Shown here: one piece after another, positions 7,648 through 16,212 of the stretch
Numbering within the stretch: the first letter of the stretch is position 1
How the letters are laid out: each line of letters opens with the position of its first letter
NCBI GenBank assembly: GCA_044425575.1
Contig: JAWXVE010000032.1
Location: 1-23,385, forward strand
Direction: 5' to 3'
From: JAWXVE01 sp044425575
GTDB taxonomy: Bacteria > Bacillota > Clostridia > Lachnospirales > Lachnospiraceae
Length of the DNA: 23,385 nt
Position numbers and translations under genes: made by a program
The notes under the pieces: generated by a model
What the model was told of the DNA's origin: nothing
The model's database searches: none
Seen by the model: only the letters and a program-made list of their open reading frames with translations

Positions 7648-9162
7648 ATGAAAAAGATGTTAAGAAACATTGGGGTATTATTGGTGGCACTAATCTTAGG
7701 GTGTTCTATAACTCCTATGATAGTCCGAGCTGAAACAGCCACTGTTACCACTGCATCTGCCAATGTTAGAACAGAAGCAGACACTTCTAGTGATGTTGTG
7801 GTATCCGTATCAAGTGGGGATGAAGTTACAATTGAAGATGAAACAGAGGGTACTGATGGTAATGCTTGGTATTATGTGACCACATCAAATGGATCAAATG
7901 GTTATATACGGTCTGACTTGGTGAGTACAGAGGTAGTAGAACAAAGTTCAGAAAATGCATTATACGTGCAAGCAGCAAGTGCAAATATTAGAAATGAATC
8001 GTCTACAGATGGTGCGATTGTTGCAAATGTAAGCCAAAATGTTGAATTAACAGTAGAAGGTGAAGAAACTGGATCAGATGGTATGACTTGGTATCAAATT
8101 TCGTTTACTTACTCAGGGGAAACGGTAGAAGGGTATATACGTTCTGACCTAGTCACAACAACGGAACCAGCAGAAGAAGAGGCTGCTTCAACTGAGATTA
8201 CAGGAACTACATCTTCAGAAGATGATACGGAAGCAGATACAGAAGTAGATACAGAAGAAGGCGAGGATACTTCCGCTAATTTAGAAGAAGAGACTGGTGA
8301 ACCAACGGTAGAAGAAACAGCAACTACTACCAATAGTCAAAGTGGATATACAATTATTAATGCTGAGTTAGAGCCTAATGTACCATTAGGGTATAGCGAA
8401 GTGCAAGTGGAGTGGAATGGAGAAGACGTACGAGCATGGAAAAACGGAGACTTTTTTATCTTTCAAGCAATAGATGAAGAAGGCAATGAGGGATATGTGC
8501 GATACGATTCAATCTACAAAGTATTCCAGCGCTATGAAGAATCAGAAGCAGTAGCAGTCGGTTTCTTTGAGAACATGGCAGCTACCATTACCATGATTGT
8601 ACTTGTAATCTTATTAGTGGTTGCCATTGGAATCGCAATTCTATTCTATATGAAATATTCTGACAGCCTTATTGAAAGTGAGCTAGAACACAATGAGAAA
8701 TATAGCGAGTCAAGAAAAGAAAAGGCAAAAGAGGCTTGGAAATCATTAAACTTCTTACTAGCTGACGAAGAGGAAGATGACGACGAAGAAGAATATGAAG
8801 AAGACGATGACGACGAAGAAGAAGAAGACGATTATGAAAATTATGAAGATGACGACGATGATGAGGATTACGAAGAAGATTATATAGAAGAAGAACCTAT
8901 TATACAACAACCTGTTAAGAAGAAGCCACAACCAAAGCAGCAGGTGAGGAGAGCAGTCACTCCAGTTAAGAATCCTACTAGGATTGCATCACAAGGTACA
9001 AGGGCACAAACTGAAAAGCAGGTACAGCCAGTGAAACAGACACAGTCAACTAGACAAACACAAACAACCAAGCAGACACAAACTTCAACGAAGAAAGAAC
9101 CTGTAGGCATGGAAACAAAAATGCTAAATGAGATGGAATTTATTGATATCGACTCTTTATAA
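7648..9162 (+). CDS. Membrane-anchored bacterial SH3-domain protein with acidic cytoplasmic tail
   Basis: 504 residues. The N-terminus is a signal peptide (basic MKKMLRN, hydrophobic core, likely cut after VRA at about residue 29; ILGC at 17-20 is a poor lipobox). Two SH3b repeats follow (about 33-93 and 107-173), each with SANxRxE and ending GYIRSDLV; these usually bind cell-wall peptides. After a Thr/Glu-rich linker comes a third, weaker SH3-like block with EGYVRYDSIYKVFQ. One membrane helix spans about 310-337. The cytoplasmic part is unusual: a nearly pure Asp/Glu tract at about 373-417, then a Gln/Thr/Lys-rich low-complexity tail. It probably links wall sensing to the cytoplasm, but that role is inferred. 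A hairpin with a short U-run follows the stop. Confidence 0.85.
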   Translation: MKKMLRNIGVLLVALILGCSITPMIVRAETATVTTASANVRTEADTSSDVVVSVSSGDEVTIEDETEGTDGNAWYYVTTSNGSNGYIRSDLVSTEVVEQSSENALYVQAASANIRNESSTDGAIVANVSQNVELTVEGEETGSDGMTWYQISFTYSGETVEGYIRSDLVTTTEPAEEEAASTEITGTTSSEDDTEADTEVDTEEGEDTSANLEEETGEPTVEETATTTNSQSGYTIINAELEPNVPLGYSEVQVEWNGEDVRAWKNGDFFIFQAIDEEGNEGYVRYDSIYKVFQRYEESEAVAVGFFENMAATITMIVLVILLVVAIGIAILFYMKYSDSLIESELEHNEKYSESRKEKAKEAWKSLNFLLADEEEDDDEEEYEEDDDDEEEEDDYENYEDDDDDEDYEEDYIEEEPIIQQPVKKKPQPKQQVRRAVTPVKNPTRIASQGTRAQTEKQVQPVKQTQSTRQTQTTKQTQTSTKKEPVGMETKMLNEMEFIDIDSL

Positions 9163-9170
9163 GATGAGCG

Positions 9171-9244
9171 AAATCCTTTTAATGCAAATGACAAAGAAGA
9201 AATTCTACTGTGCAATGCATTAGAAGGATTTTTATCAATACGAA
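9171..9244 (+). terminator. Terminator-like hairpin before clpC
   Basis: Arms AAATCCTTTTAATGCA (9171-9186) and TGCATTAGAAGGATTT (9226-9241) pair over 16 positions with one T-G wobble, separated by a 39-base loop and followed by a short T-run (five T in all at 9239-9243). The position, 9 bases after the stop at 9162, fits a terminator. The loop is longer than usual, so attenuation or RNA processing is also possible. Confidence 0.5.
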
Positions 9245-9282
9245 TCCATCAATAAGAACCTGAGAAAGGAATCAAGATTAAT

Positions 9283-11736
9283 ATGCAACAAGAGTTTACA
9301 AGGAAAGGGCAAGAGGCATTAGAACTTTCTGCTAAAATTGCCAAGGAACTTAATCAAAATTATATTGGTACAGAACATATACTAATTGGACTGATTAGAC
9401 AAGATACTGGAGTAGCGGCAGGGGTGTTACGAGCAAATGAAATCACAGAGGAGAAGGTATTGTCTCTGATACAAGATTTAATCTGCCCAGTGTATCCAGA
9501 GAAGAATCGTAGGAAAGGACAATATACACCTAGAGCAAGGGGCGTAATCGAGGCAAGTCATGAGCAAGCTCGTAGATTCAAATCACACGATACAGGAACA
9601 GAGCATATTTTACTGGCAATACTAAAAGACCCAGACAATATTGCAGCAAAATTAATTAATACCATGGGTACATTACCAGCTAAAATATTCTCTGATATTT
9701 TCATTGCCATGGGCGAAGATCCACTACAATATAAGGAAGAATTGAGCGGGAAACCACTACGCAAGAAAAAGCAAGAGACTTCTTATATTGCTCAATATAG
9801 TCGTAATCTTACCCAGCTTGCATTAGAGGGTAAGCTAGATCCTGTAATTGGAAGAGAAGACGAAATTCAAAGAATTACTCAGACTTTAAGTAGGAGAAGT
9901 AAGAATAATCCTTGCTTGATTGGCGAAGCGGGTGTTGGTAAGACGGCCATTGTAGAAGGATTGGCATTGAAAATTGTGCGCAATGAAGTGCCTGAGATAC
10001 TGCGGAATAAGAAAATCTTATCCCTCAACTTATCATCTATGATTGCAGGTAGTAAATATCGAGGAGAATTCGAAGAACGCATGAAGCGTGTTATGAAGGA
10101 AATCATAGATTCAGGAGATATGATTATCTTCTTAGATGAGTTGCATACGCTAATTGGGGCAGGAAGTGCAGAAGGAACGGCAGATGCTTCTAATATTTTA
10201 AAACCATCTTTGGCACGAGGAGAAATTCAATTAATTGGTGCGACCACTATTACAGAATATCGTAAGTATGTGGAGAAGGACCCAGCACTTGAGAGGCGTT
10301 TGCAACCAATTCTAGTAGAGGAACCAAGTGAAGAAGATGCCATTCGGATTCTAGAAGGTATTAAAAGTGGATATGAAGATCATCACCAAGTGCAGATTAG
10401 CCAAGTGGCAATTGAAACAGCAGTAAAATTATCTAGTCGTTATATTAATGATCGTAACCTTCCAGATAAGGCTGTAGACGTAATAGATGAGGCGGCAGCA
10501 TCTATTAAATTACGCGACAACCAAAAGGAAGATAAGATTAATCAACTCAAAGATCATGTTGTCCAGCTAGAGCAAGAGGTGGATGATAGTTTACAAGAGG
10601 GACATTATCAAGATGCCAAAGAGAATCGAAAGATGATTGAAAAGCTGGCAAAGAGAATTGATAAATTGCAAAATGCACAAATTATGAAAGAAGTCGTGGA
10701 TGAGGAAGACATTGCGAAAATTGTATCAATCTGGACGGGAATTCCTGTGAGCAAATTAGCAGAGAGAGAAAGCGAAAAACTGCTTCGTCTTGAAAGTACT
10801 TTGAAAAAACGTGTAATTGGACAAGAAGAAGCTGTAACTGCCATTGCAAAGGCAGTTCGGCGAGGACGTGTGGGTATACAAGATCCTAATCGCCCTATTG
10901 GTAGCTTTTTATTCCTAGGCCCAACAGGTGTTGGTAAAACAGAGTTAAGCAAACAATTAGCAGAGACTATGTTTGGCACTACAGATGCCTTAATTCGAAT
11001 TGATATGTCTGAATATATGGAACAACACTCCGTATCTAAGATGATAGGATCTCCGCCTGGCTATGTAGGATTTGATGAAGGTGGACAATTAAGCGAGAAA
11101 GTACGGAAAAAGCCTTACTCCGTTATTTTATTTGATGAAATTGAAAAAGCACATCCAGATGTATTTAATATTTTACTGCAAGTATTAGACGATGGTCATA
11201 TTACAGATTCAAAAGGGCGCAAGGTTAACTTTAAAAACACAGTACTCATTATGACTTCTAATGTAGGTGCAGCACGCATTATGGATCCAAAGAATTTAGG
11301 ATTTGCTACTGCAACTTCCAAAGAACAAGAGTATGATAAGATGAAGAAAGCAGTAATCGAGGAAGTTAAGAAATTATTTAAGCCAGAATTTGTAAATCGT
11401 ATTGATGATATGATTGTATTTCATGCTTTAGGAAAAGAGGATATGAAAAAAATTATATCCATTATGACAAAGAACTTAGTAGAGCGTTGTAAAAAGCAGA
11501 GAAATATTACAATTAGTATTTCTAATCATTTAAAGGAACACATTGTAGATAAGCATACAGATTTGAAAATGGGTGCGAGACCACTGAAGCGAGCTGTTCA
11601 AAGTGTAATTGAAGACTCCCTAGCAGAAGAGATTCTTCAAGGAAATATTGGGGAAGGCGATGTTGTAAGAATTGGATATCGTAATGATAAGGTAACATTC
11701 CAAACAACAAATTCACAGAATATTCATAGCAATTAG
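9283..11736 (+). CDS. clpC: AAA+ protease-associated chaperone ClpC
   Basis: 817-residue class I Clp/Hsp100 unfoldase that feeds substrates into ClpP. The order is a doubled Clp_N domain (FTRKGQEALELSAKIAKELN; second copy from about 78), a first AAA+ domain with Walker A GEAGVGKT at 214-221 and Walker B MIIFLDELHT, a short UVR-type middle coil (about 420-465), and a second AAA+ domain with Walker A GPTGVGKT at 546-553 and Walker B VILFDEIEKAH, then the D2-small domain. The short middle coil marks ClpC rather than ClpB. In many Firmicutes clpC follows ctsR-mcsA-mcsB; those genes are absent here, and the upstream neighbour is the SH3 protein. radA lies downstream, as in the classic cluster. Confidence 0.95.
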   Translation: MQQEFTRKGQEALELSAKIAKELNQNYIGTEHILIGLIRQDTGVAAGVLRANEITEEKVLSLIQDLICPVYPEKNRRKGQYTPRARGVIEASHEQARRFKSHDTGTEHILLAILKDPDNIAAKLINTMGTLPAKIFSDIFIAMGEDPLQYKEELSGKPLRKKKQETSYIAQYSRNLTQLALEGKLDPVIGREDEIQRITQTLSRRSKNNPCLIGEAGVGKTAIVEGLALKIVRNEVPEILRNKKILSLNLSSMIAGSKYRGEFEERMKRVMKEIIDSGDMIIFLDELHTLIGAGSAEGTADASNILKPSLARGEIQLIGATTITEYRKYVEKDPALERRLQPILVEEPSEEDAIRILEGIKSGYEDHHQVQISQVAIETAVKLSSRYINDRNLPDKAVDVIDEAAASIKLRDNQKEDKINQLKDHVVQLEQEVDDSLQEGHYQDAKENRKMIEKLAKRIDKLQNAQIMKEVVDEEDIAKIVSIWTGIPVSKLAERESEKLLRLESTLKKRVIGQEEAVTAIAKAVRRGRVGIQDPNRPIGSFLFLGPTGVGKTELSKQLAETMFGTTDALIRIDMSEYMEQHSVSKMIGSPPGYVGFDEGGQLSEKVRKKPYSVILFDEIEKAHPDVFNILLQVLDDGHITDSKGRKVNFKNTVLIMTSNVGAARIMDPKNLGFATATSKEQEYDKMKKAVIEEVKKLFKPEFVNRIDDMIVFHALGKEDMKKIISIMTKNLVERCKKQRNITISISNHLKEHIVDKHTDLKMGARPLKRAVQSVIEDSLAEEILQGNIGEGDVVRIGYRNDKVTFQTTNSQNIHSN

Positions 11737-11812
11737 AGGAAATATAGGATATAATAAAAATAATAAGTACACAATTATAAGGTTGCAATTATTTGCAAGA
11801 ACGGAGGATGAA

Positions 11813-12223
11813 ATGGCAGTTGTAGAGGAATTACTGAGAGCAGAGGAGAATGGTACAATTAGTTTCGGGAATCATGAATTAACGGAGAAAGCGAAGGTGG
11901 ATGCTTTTCCTTTTCAAGGAAATACTTACAAATTGAAAACATCTCATACTATGACAAAACTAGAGAAAAATGGACTATTTGTATATGAATCAGTACCTGG
12001 TACAAGTGTAAAGAATTTTAAAGAGTCAGAATCAGGAATTACTTGTGAAGTAGAGGGCAATGAAGATGCTCAATTAATTCTTGGATTAGCGGAGAATACC
12101 ACATATGAAATTCTAATTGATCAAGTTAGTTGTGGACGTGTGGATACACATATTGGTGGCAAGTTAAATGCGGCAATGAATCTTGCGGGTAGAGGACTTG
12201 TTTCACTAGAAGTTCGCAAGTAG
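11813..12223 (+). CDS. Small conserved protein of the family often labelled 'endosialidase' in Clostridia
   Basis: 136 residues, soluble, no signal peptide. MAVVEELLRAEENGTISFGN, then KTSHTMTKLEKNGLFVYESVPGTSV cut by charged turns, matches my memory of a short conserved Lachnospiraceae/Clostridia family that databases commonly name endosialidase without experimental basis; I see no sialidase catalytic motif. The C-terminus (RVDTHIGGKLNAAMNL) is Gly-rich. Start choice: ATG 11813 has GGAGG at 11803-11807 with five bases of spacing; an in-frame TTG at 11783 would add ten residues but has no binding site. It stands between clpC and radA, 8 bases before radA, so it is probably co-transcribed with radA. 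The function is unknown. Confidence 0.8.
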   Translation: MAVVEELLRAEENGTISFGNHELTEKAKVDAFPFQGNTYKLKTSHTMTKLEKNGLFVYESVPGTSVKNFKESESGITCEVEGNEDAQLILGLAENTTYEILIDQVSCGRVDTHIGGKLNAAMNLAGRGLVSLEVRK

Positions 12224-12231
12224 GTACAAGA

Positions 12232-13611
12232 ATGGCAAAGAGTAAAGTAGGAACGATCTTTTATTGTAGTCAATGTGGTAATGAATTTTCCAAATGGATG
12301 GGACAATGCCCGGCTTGTAAAGAGTGGAATACCTTAGTAGAAGAAGTGGTGTCAAAGCCACTTCTTGGCACAAGTCAGCGCAAAAGTAGCAAGCGCATGG
12401 GAGAACAGGTAGAACCAGTTGCAATTAATGGAGTTACATTAGAAGCAAAAGAAAAATTAAAAACTCATTACAATGAGTTAGACCGAGTGCTAGGAGGCGG
12501 TATCGTCCCTGGCTCTTTGACTCTTGTAGGGGGTGACCCTGGTATTGGCAAATCAACCCTTCTCTTACAAGTGTGCAAATCTTTAACGGATGATCATCAC
12601 AAAGTACTATATATATCGGGAGAAGAATCGTTGAAGCAGATTAAGATTCGAGCCGACCGTATTGGTGACTTTTCGGATGAATTATTGTTGTTATGTGAGA
12701 CGAATCTAACAACTATTGAAGAAGTAATTCGTAGACACAATCCAAGTGTAGTAGTAATTGATTCCATTCAGACTATGTTTCATGATGGGATATCTTCCGC
12801 ACCAGGAAGCGTATCACAAGTACGGGAATCAACTAATTTATTTATGCAGATTGCAAAGGGATTGAATATATCTATCTTCCTAGTGGGTCATGTGACCAAA
12901 GAAGGAACAGTTGCAGGTCCACGAGTATTGGAGCATATGGTAGATACGGTGCTGTACTTTGAGGGCGACCGTCATGCATCTTATCGCATTCTTCGTGGTG
13001 TGAAGAACCGATTTGGCTCTACCAATGAAATTGGAGTATTTCAAATGTGTCAAGAGGGATTAGTGGAAGTGACCAATCCTTCTGAATATATGTTGCAAGG
13101 AAAGGCAGAAGATGCGAGTGGCTCTATTGTGGCTTGCTCTGTAGAAGGTACCAGACCCATTCTAGTGGAGATACAAGCACTAATCTGTCAGACGAATTTT
13201 GGATTTCCAAGACGACAAGCTACGGGTACAGATTTAAATCGTGTTAATCTCTTAATGGCAGTTTTAGAAAAGAGAGTAGGATTACAGTTGTCTAGTTGTG
13301 ATGCCTATATAAACATGGCGGGAGGGATAAAGATTCAAGAGCCAGCTATGGATCTTGGAATTAGTCTAGCGATTGCATCTAGCTTTAAGAATCGAGTTGT
13401 AGAAGAAGGAATTATTGCATTTGGGGAAGTAGGTCTTAGTGGAGAAGTGCGAGCGGTGAATCTAACAGAACAAAGAATAAAAGAAGCCAAGAAACTTGGC
13501 TTCACAAAATGTATTCTTCCTAAAGTATCTCTAGCACAAGTGCAAGATAGTAGTGGAATGGAATTAATTGGAGTATCGTCAGTAGGAGAAGCAATTAAGC
13601 TACTATATTGA
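12232..13611 (+). CDS. radA: DNA repair protein RadA (Sms)
   Basis: 459-residue RecA-like ATPase that helps extend and resolve branched recombination intermediates. The N-terminal zinc finger has C12, C15, C26 and C29 (CSQC...CPAC). Walker A GGDPGIGKST sits at residues 100-109, Walker B VVVIDSIQTM around 177, and the RadA-specific KNRFG motif begins at K258. The C-terminal third is a Lon protease-like fold without protease function (AGGIKIQEPAMDLGISLAIA). The usual next gene in many Firmicutes, disA, is missing; instead the DtxR-type gene faces it, with only eight bases between the two stops. The ribosome binding site is weak (TAGGT), so coupling to the preceding gene is likely. Confidence 0.97.
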   Translation: MAKSKVGTIFYCSQCGNEFSKWMGQCPACKEWNTLVEEVVSKPLLGTSQRKSSKRMGEQVEPVAINGVTLEAKEKLKTHYNELDRVLGGGIVPGSLTLVGGDPGIGKSTLLLQVCKSLTDDHHKVLYISGEESLKQIKIRADRIGDFSDELLLLCETNLTTIEEVIRRHNPSVVVIDSIQTMFHDGISSAPGSVSQVRESTNLFMQIAKGLNISIFLVGHVTKEGTVAGPRVLEHMVDTVLYFEGDRHASYRILRGVKNRFGSTNEIGVFQMCQEGLVEVTNPSEYMLQGKAEDASGSIVACSVEGTRPILVEIQALICQTNFGFPRRQATGTDLNRVNLLMAVLEKRVGLQLSSCDAYINMAGGIKIQEPAMDLGISLAIASSFKNRVVEEGIIAFGEVGLSGEVRAVNLTEQRIKEAKKLGFTKCILPKVSLAQVQDSSGMELIGVSSVGEAIKLLY

Positions 13612-13619
13612 TCTACTCG

Positions 13620-14000
13620 TTAATCTGCTACAGAAGATACTAAATCAAGGTGCTTCTTGATTGCTAGATATGTCTTATCACTAATGGCATGCTCAATCTT
13701 GCAAGCATCGTTGGTTGCAGTCTCTTGGTCCAATCCAATGTGGAGAAGAAACTCTTCTAATAAAAGGTGACGTTGGTAGATTTTCTTTGCAATGGTAAGC
13801 CCTTCGTCTGTTAAAGTAAGGTGTCCGTTATCATCTGTCACAACAAATCCACCATTCCTTAGAATGGAAATAGCACGACTTACACTAGGCTTAGAGTAGC
13901 CCATATAGTCACCAACATCTATAGCGCGAATATTTGCACGTTCTTTGGATAGTACGTAAATGGTCTCAAGATACATTTCTCCCGATTCATGTAAATTCAT
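13620..14000 (-). CDS. DtxR/IdeR-type iron-dependent transcriptional regulator
   Basis: 126-residue metal-responsive repressor. The winged HTH is at about 9-64 (IRAIDVGDYMGYSKPSVSRA, then LRNGGFV, wing LTLTDEG) and is followed by the dimer/metal domain; there is no SH3-like third domain. Candidate ligands by pattern with DtxR are M9 (GEMYL), C100, E103 and H104 (ACKIEH), H78 and E82/E83 (RHLLLEEF). The Met and Cys are those of the iron-type DtxR; MntR has Asp and Glu there. The second-site His of DtxR appears to be Thr96. The start at 14000 is used because GGAGG stands six to seven bases upstream; a farther ATG at 14057 lies across the promoter. It is divergent from feoB, which supports an iron role. 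Confidence 0.9.
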   Translation of the reverse strand: MNLHESGEMYLETIYVLSKERANIRAIDVGDYMGYSKPSVSRAISILRNGGFVVTDDNGHLTLTDEGLTIAKKIYQRHLLLEEFLLHIGLDQETATNDACKIEHAISDKTYLAIKKHLDLVSSVAD

Positions 14001-14028
14001 TTTAAATCCTCCAAGGCTTATTTTCCTT

Positions 14029-14057
14029 ATTATAGTATACTTTATATAAGAATTCAA
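14029..14057 (-). promoter_or_regulatory. Promoter of the DtxR-type gene
   Basis: On the minus strand, TTGAAT (14057-14052) and TATAAT (14034-14029) are separated by exactly 17 bases, about 30 bases before the start codon at 14000. A pair of GAATTC-containing arms (AGAATTC 14049-14055 and GAATTCT 14069-14075, 13-base spacer) overlaps the -35 and could be a binding site. Confidence 0.75.
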
Positions 14058-14094
14058 TCTTATTCAATGAATTCTCATTTTTTCGGAAATTATC

Positions 14095-14123
14095 TTGACA
14101 AAAGGGTTAGCAAGTGCTAATCT
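14095..14123 (+). promoter_or_regulatory. feoB promoter
   Basis: TTGACA (14095-14100), a 17-base spacer and TAATCT (14118-14123). Transcription should begin near 14130, leaving a 70-base leader. The -10 is overlapped by the first TTAGnnnnTGCTAA copy, so repressor binding there would block RNA polymerase. Confidence 0.8.
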
Positions 14124-14152
14124 GTAGGCAGTAATTAGTTGATGCTAACTAA
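14107..14152. promoter_or_regulatory. Two candidate DtxR-type operators at feoB
   Basis: Copy 1, TTAGCAAGTGCTAA (14107-14120), is a perfect 5-bp-arm palindrome across the -10. Copy 2, TTAGTTGATGCTAACTAA (14135-14152), has perfect 6-bp ends and lies just after the expected transcription start. Both share TTAGnnnnTGCTAA and start 28 bp apart. The TTAG...CTAA pattern is like the DtxR/IdeR iron box. Binding by the adjacent regulator is inferred. Confidence 0.65.
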
Positions 14153-14199
14153 TACAATAGAGTGAATGAACATGGTAGGATGATGAAGGAGGAAGTAAG

Positions 14200-16203
14200 A
14201 TGAGAATCGCATTAGCGGGAAATCCCAATAGTGGTAAGACAACACTATACAATGCACTAACGGGTAAGAATGAACATGCAGGTAACTGGGCAGGTGTTAC
14301 GGTAGACAAGAAGGAAGGTAAGATTAAGAAGTCATACTATGAGAAAGAAGAGTTGGTTGCAGTTGATTTACCGGGTGCTTATTCAATGTCTCCTTTTACA
14401 TCGGAAGAATCTATTACAAGCACTTATGTTAAGAATGCACAGCCAGATGCAATTATTAATATTGTAGATGCGACGAATTTAAGTCGTAGCCTCTTCTTTA
14501 CAACACAATTGTTGGAATTAGGCATTCCAGTTGTTATAGCTCTCAATAAGAGTGATATTAATGCGAAAAAGGAAAATAAGATTGATGCAGCAAAATTATC
14601 TATGTTATTGTCATGTCCAGTAGTAGAAACTGTGTCAACATCCGCACAAGGTATGGATGATTTAATTGCCAAAGTAATTAGTGTTGTAGGTGGTGGACAA
14701 AAAGCAGTCTATACACAGGGTGAAGTAGATGTACATAGTAAAGAGTCTGTAGTAGCTGCAGATGCGAAGAGATTTGAATTCGTAAATGGAATTATTCCAC
14801 AAGTAGAAAAGAGAAAAATTCTAACAAGTGAGAAAAATTCTCAAGATAAAATAGACGCTATCTTAGCGAATAAAATTATCGGAATTCCAATCTTTGCACT
14901 AGTAATGTGGGCAGTATTTTCTCTATCACAAACACACCTTGGACCAATCTTCGCAGATATTCTAGTAGGTTGGATTGAAGGATTTGGTGAATGGGTTGGT
15001 GGCATGGTAGAAGGCGCTTCTCCATTCTTACAATCACTTCTTGTAGATGGAATTATTGGTGGAGTTGGTGCTGTAGTTGGGTTCCTACCACTTGTTATGG
15101 TAATGTATTTCTTAATTGCACTATTAGAGGATTGTGGCTATATGGCACGTGTTGCAGTGGTAATGGATCCTTTCTTCAAGAAAGTTGGTTTGTCAGGAAA
15201 ATCAGTAATTCCTATGGTAATTGGTACGGGTTGTGCCATTCCTGGAGTTATGGCGTCTAGAACCATCCGTAATGAAAGAGAACGTAGAACAACTGCTATG
15301 CTTACACCATTTATGCCTTGTGGAGCAAAGCTACCAGTCATTGCATTATTCGCAGGTGTATTCTTCTCGGATGCTTCTTGGGTAGGAACACTCATGTATT
15401 TTGCAGGAATCTTATTTATTATTCTTGGAGCTTTATTAACCTTAAAGATTACAGGAGCTTCTACAAGAAAGAGCTTCTTCATTATGGAATTACCAGAATA
15501 TAAAGTTCCAAGCATTAAGTTAGCATTTTTATCAATGTTAGACCGTGCGAAAGCATTTATTATTAAAGCGGGAACAATTATTCTTGTGTGTAATGCAGCA
15601 GTACAGATTATGCAAAGCTTTACTTGGAGTTTCCAACCAGTGGAAGAAGGAATGGAAGCAACTTCTATTTTAGCTTCAATTTCTACACCATTTGCAATTT
15701 TATTCATTCCACTTGGATTCGGAATCTGGCAACTTGCAGCAGCAGCAGTGACAGGATTTATTGCAAAGGAAAATGTAGTTGGTACGTTAGCAGTTGTATA
15801 CGGAATTACAAACTTTATCGATACAGAAGAACTTGCATTGGTAGGTGGAGCTGGGGAGGTAGGTGCAGTTATGGGACTTACCGCAGTAGGCGCACTTGCA
15901 TACTTAATGTTTAACTTATTTACACCACCATGCTTTGCAGCAATTGGAGCAATGAATTCAGAAATGCAAAGTGCGAAATGGTTATGGGGTGGAATTGCAC
16001 TTCAGTTCGGAACGGGATATGCAGTAGCATTCCTTGTATACCAGGTTGGTACACTTATTACAACAGGAGCTTTAGGAGCAGGATTCATTGGAGGACTCAT
16101 TGCTGTACTTGCTATGGTAGCTGTACTAGTAGTCTTAATTAGAAGGGCCGATGTAAAGAATGAAGAATATGCGTTGAATTATGTAGGAGCTAAGAAAGCA
16201 TAA
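14200..16203 (+). CDS. feoB: Ferrous iron transporter FeoB
   Basis: 667-residue Fe(II) importer of the inner membrane, driven or gated by an N-terminal G-protein domain. G1 is GNPNSGKT (7-14), G3 is DLPGAYS, and G4 is NKSD (116-119). After a helical spacer, the membrane part from about residue 225 holds the two gate repeats, with IGTGCAIPGVMASR and LTPFMPCGAKLPVIALFAG, and the conserved ENVVGTLAVVYG near the C-terminal half. It is shorter than the E. coli protein (773) but normal for Clostridia. AAGGAGG at 14186-14192 is the binding site. No FeoA is seen next to it; a Cys-rich Feo peptide follows after nine bases. Expression probably responds to iron through the TTAG/CTAA sites in the promoter. 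Confidence 0.97.
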   Translation: MRIALAGNPNSGKTTLYNALTGKNEHAGNWAGVTVDKKEGKIKKSYYEKEELVAVDLPGAYSMSPFTSEESITSTYVKNAQPDAIINIVDATNLSRSLFFTTQLLELGIPVVIALNKSDINAKKENKIDAAKLSMLLSCPVVETVSTSAQGMDDLIAKVISVVGGGQKAVYTQGEVDVHSKESVVAADAKRFEFVNGIIPQVEKRKILTSEKNSQDKIDAILANKIIGIPIFALVMWAVFSLSQTHLGPIFADILVGWIEGFGEWVGGMVEGASPFLQSLLVDGIIGGVGAVVGFLPLVMVMYFLIALLEDCGYMARVAVVMDPFFKKVGLSGKSVIPMVIGTGCAIPGVMASRTIRNERERRTTAMLTPFMPCGAKLPVIALFAGVFFSDASWVGTLMYFAGILFIILGALLTLKITGASTRKSFFIMELPEYKVPSIKLAFLSMLDRAKAFIIKAGTIILVCNAAVQIMQSFTWSFQPVEEGMEATSILASISTPFAILFIPLGFGIWQLAAAAVTGFIAKENVVGTLAVVYGITNFIDTEELALVGGAGEVGAVMGLTAVGALAYLMFNLFTPPCFAAIGAMNSEMQSAKWLWGGIALQFGTGYAVAFLVYQVGTLITTGALGAGFIGGLIAVLAMVAVLVVLIRRADVKNEEYALNYVGAKKA

Positions 16204-16212
16204 GGTGATCCT

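Noticed and set aside
11750..11755. TATAAT after clpC as promoter for the next genes
   Set aside because: The -10 is perfect, but the -35 position reads TAGCAA and the region is simply AT-rich, so it is not listed as a feature.
11783..11812. TTG start ten codons upstream of the small gene before radA
   Set aside because: No binding site precedes it, while GGAGG lies five bases before ATG 11813.
14001..14057. N-terminal extension of the DtxR-type regulator from ATG 14057
   Set aside because: It would place coding sequence over a TTGAAT-17-TATAAT promoter; GGAGG supports the start at 14000.
14991..16142. Several alternative-frame open frames inside feoB
   Set aside because: Products are Cys/Trp/Ser-rich shadows of the real membrane protein frame, with no binding sites.
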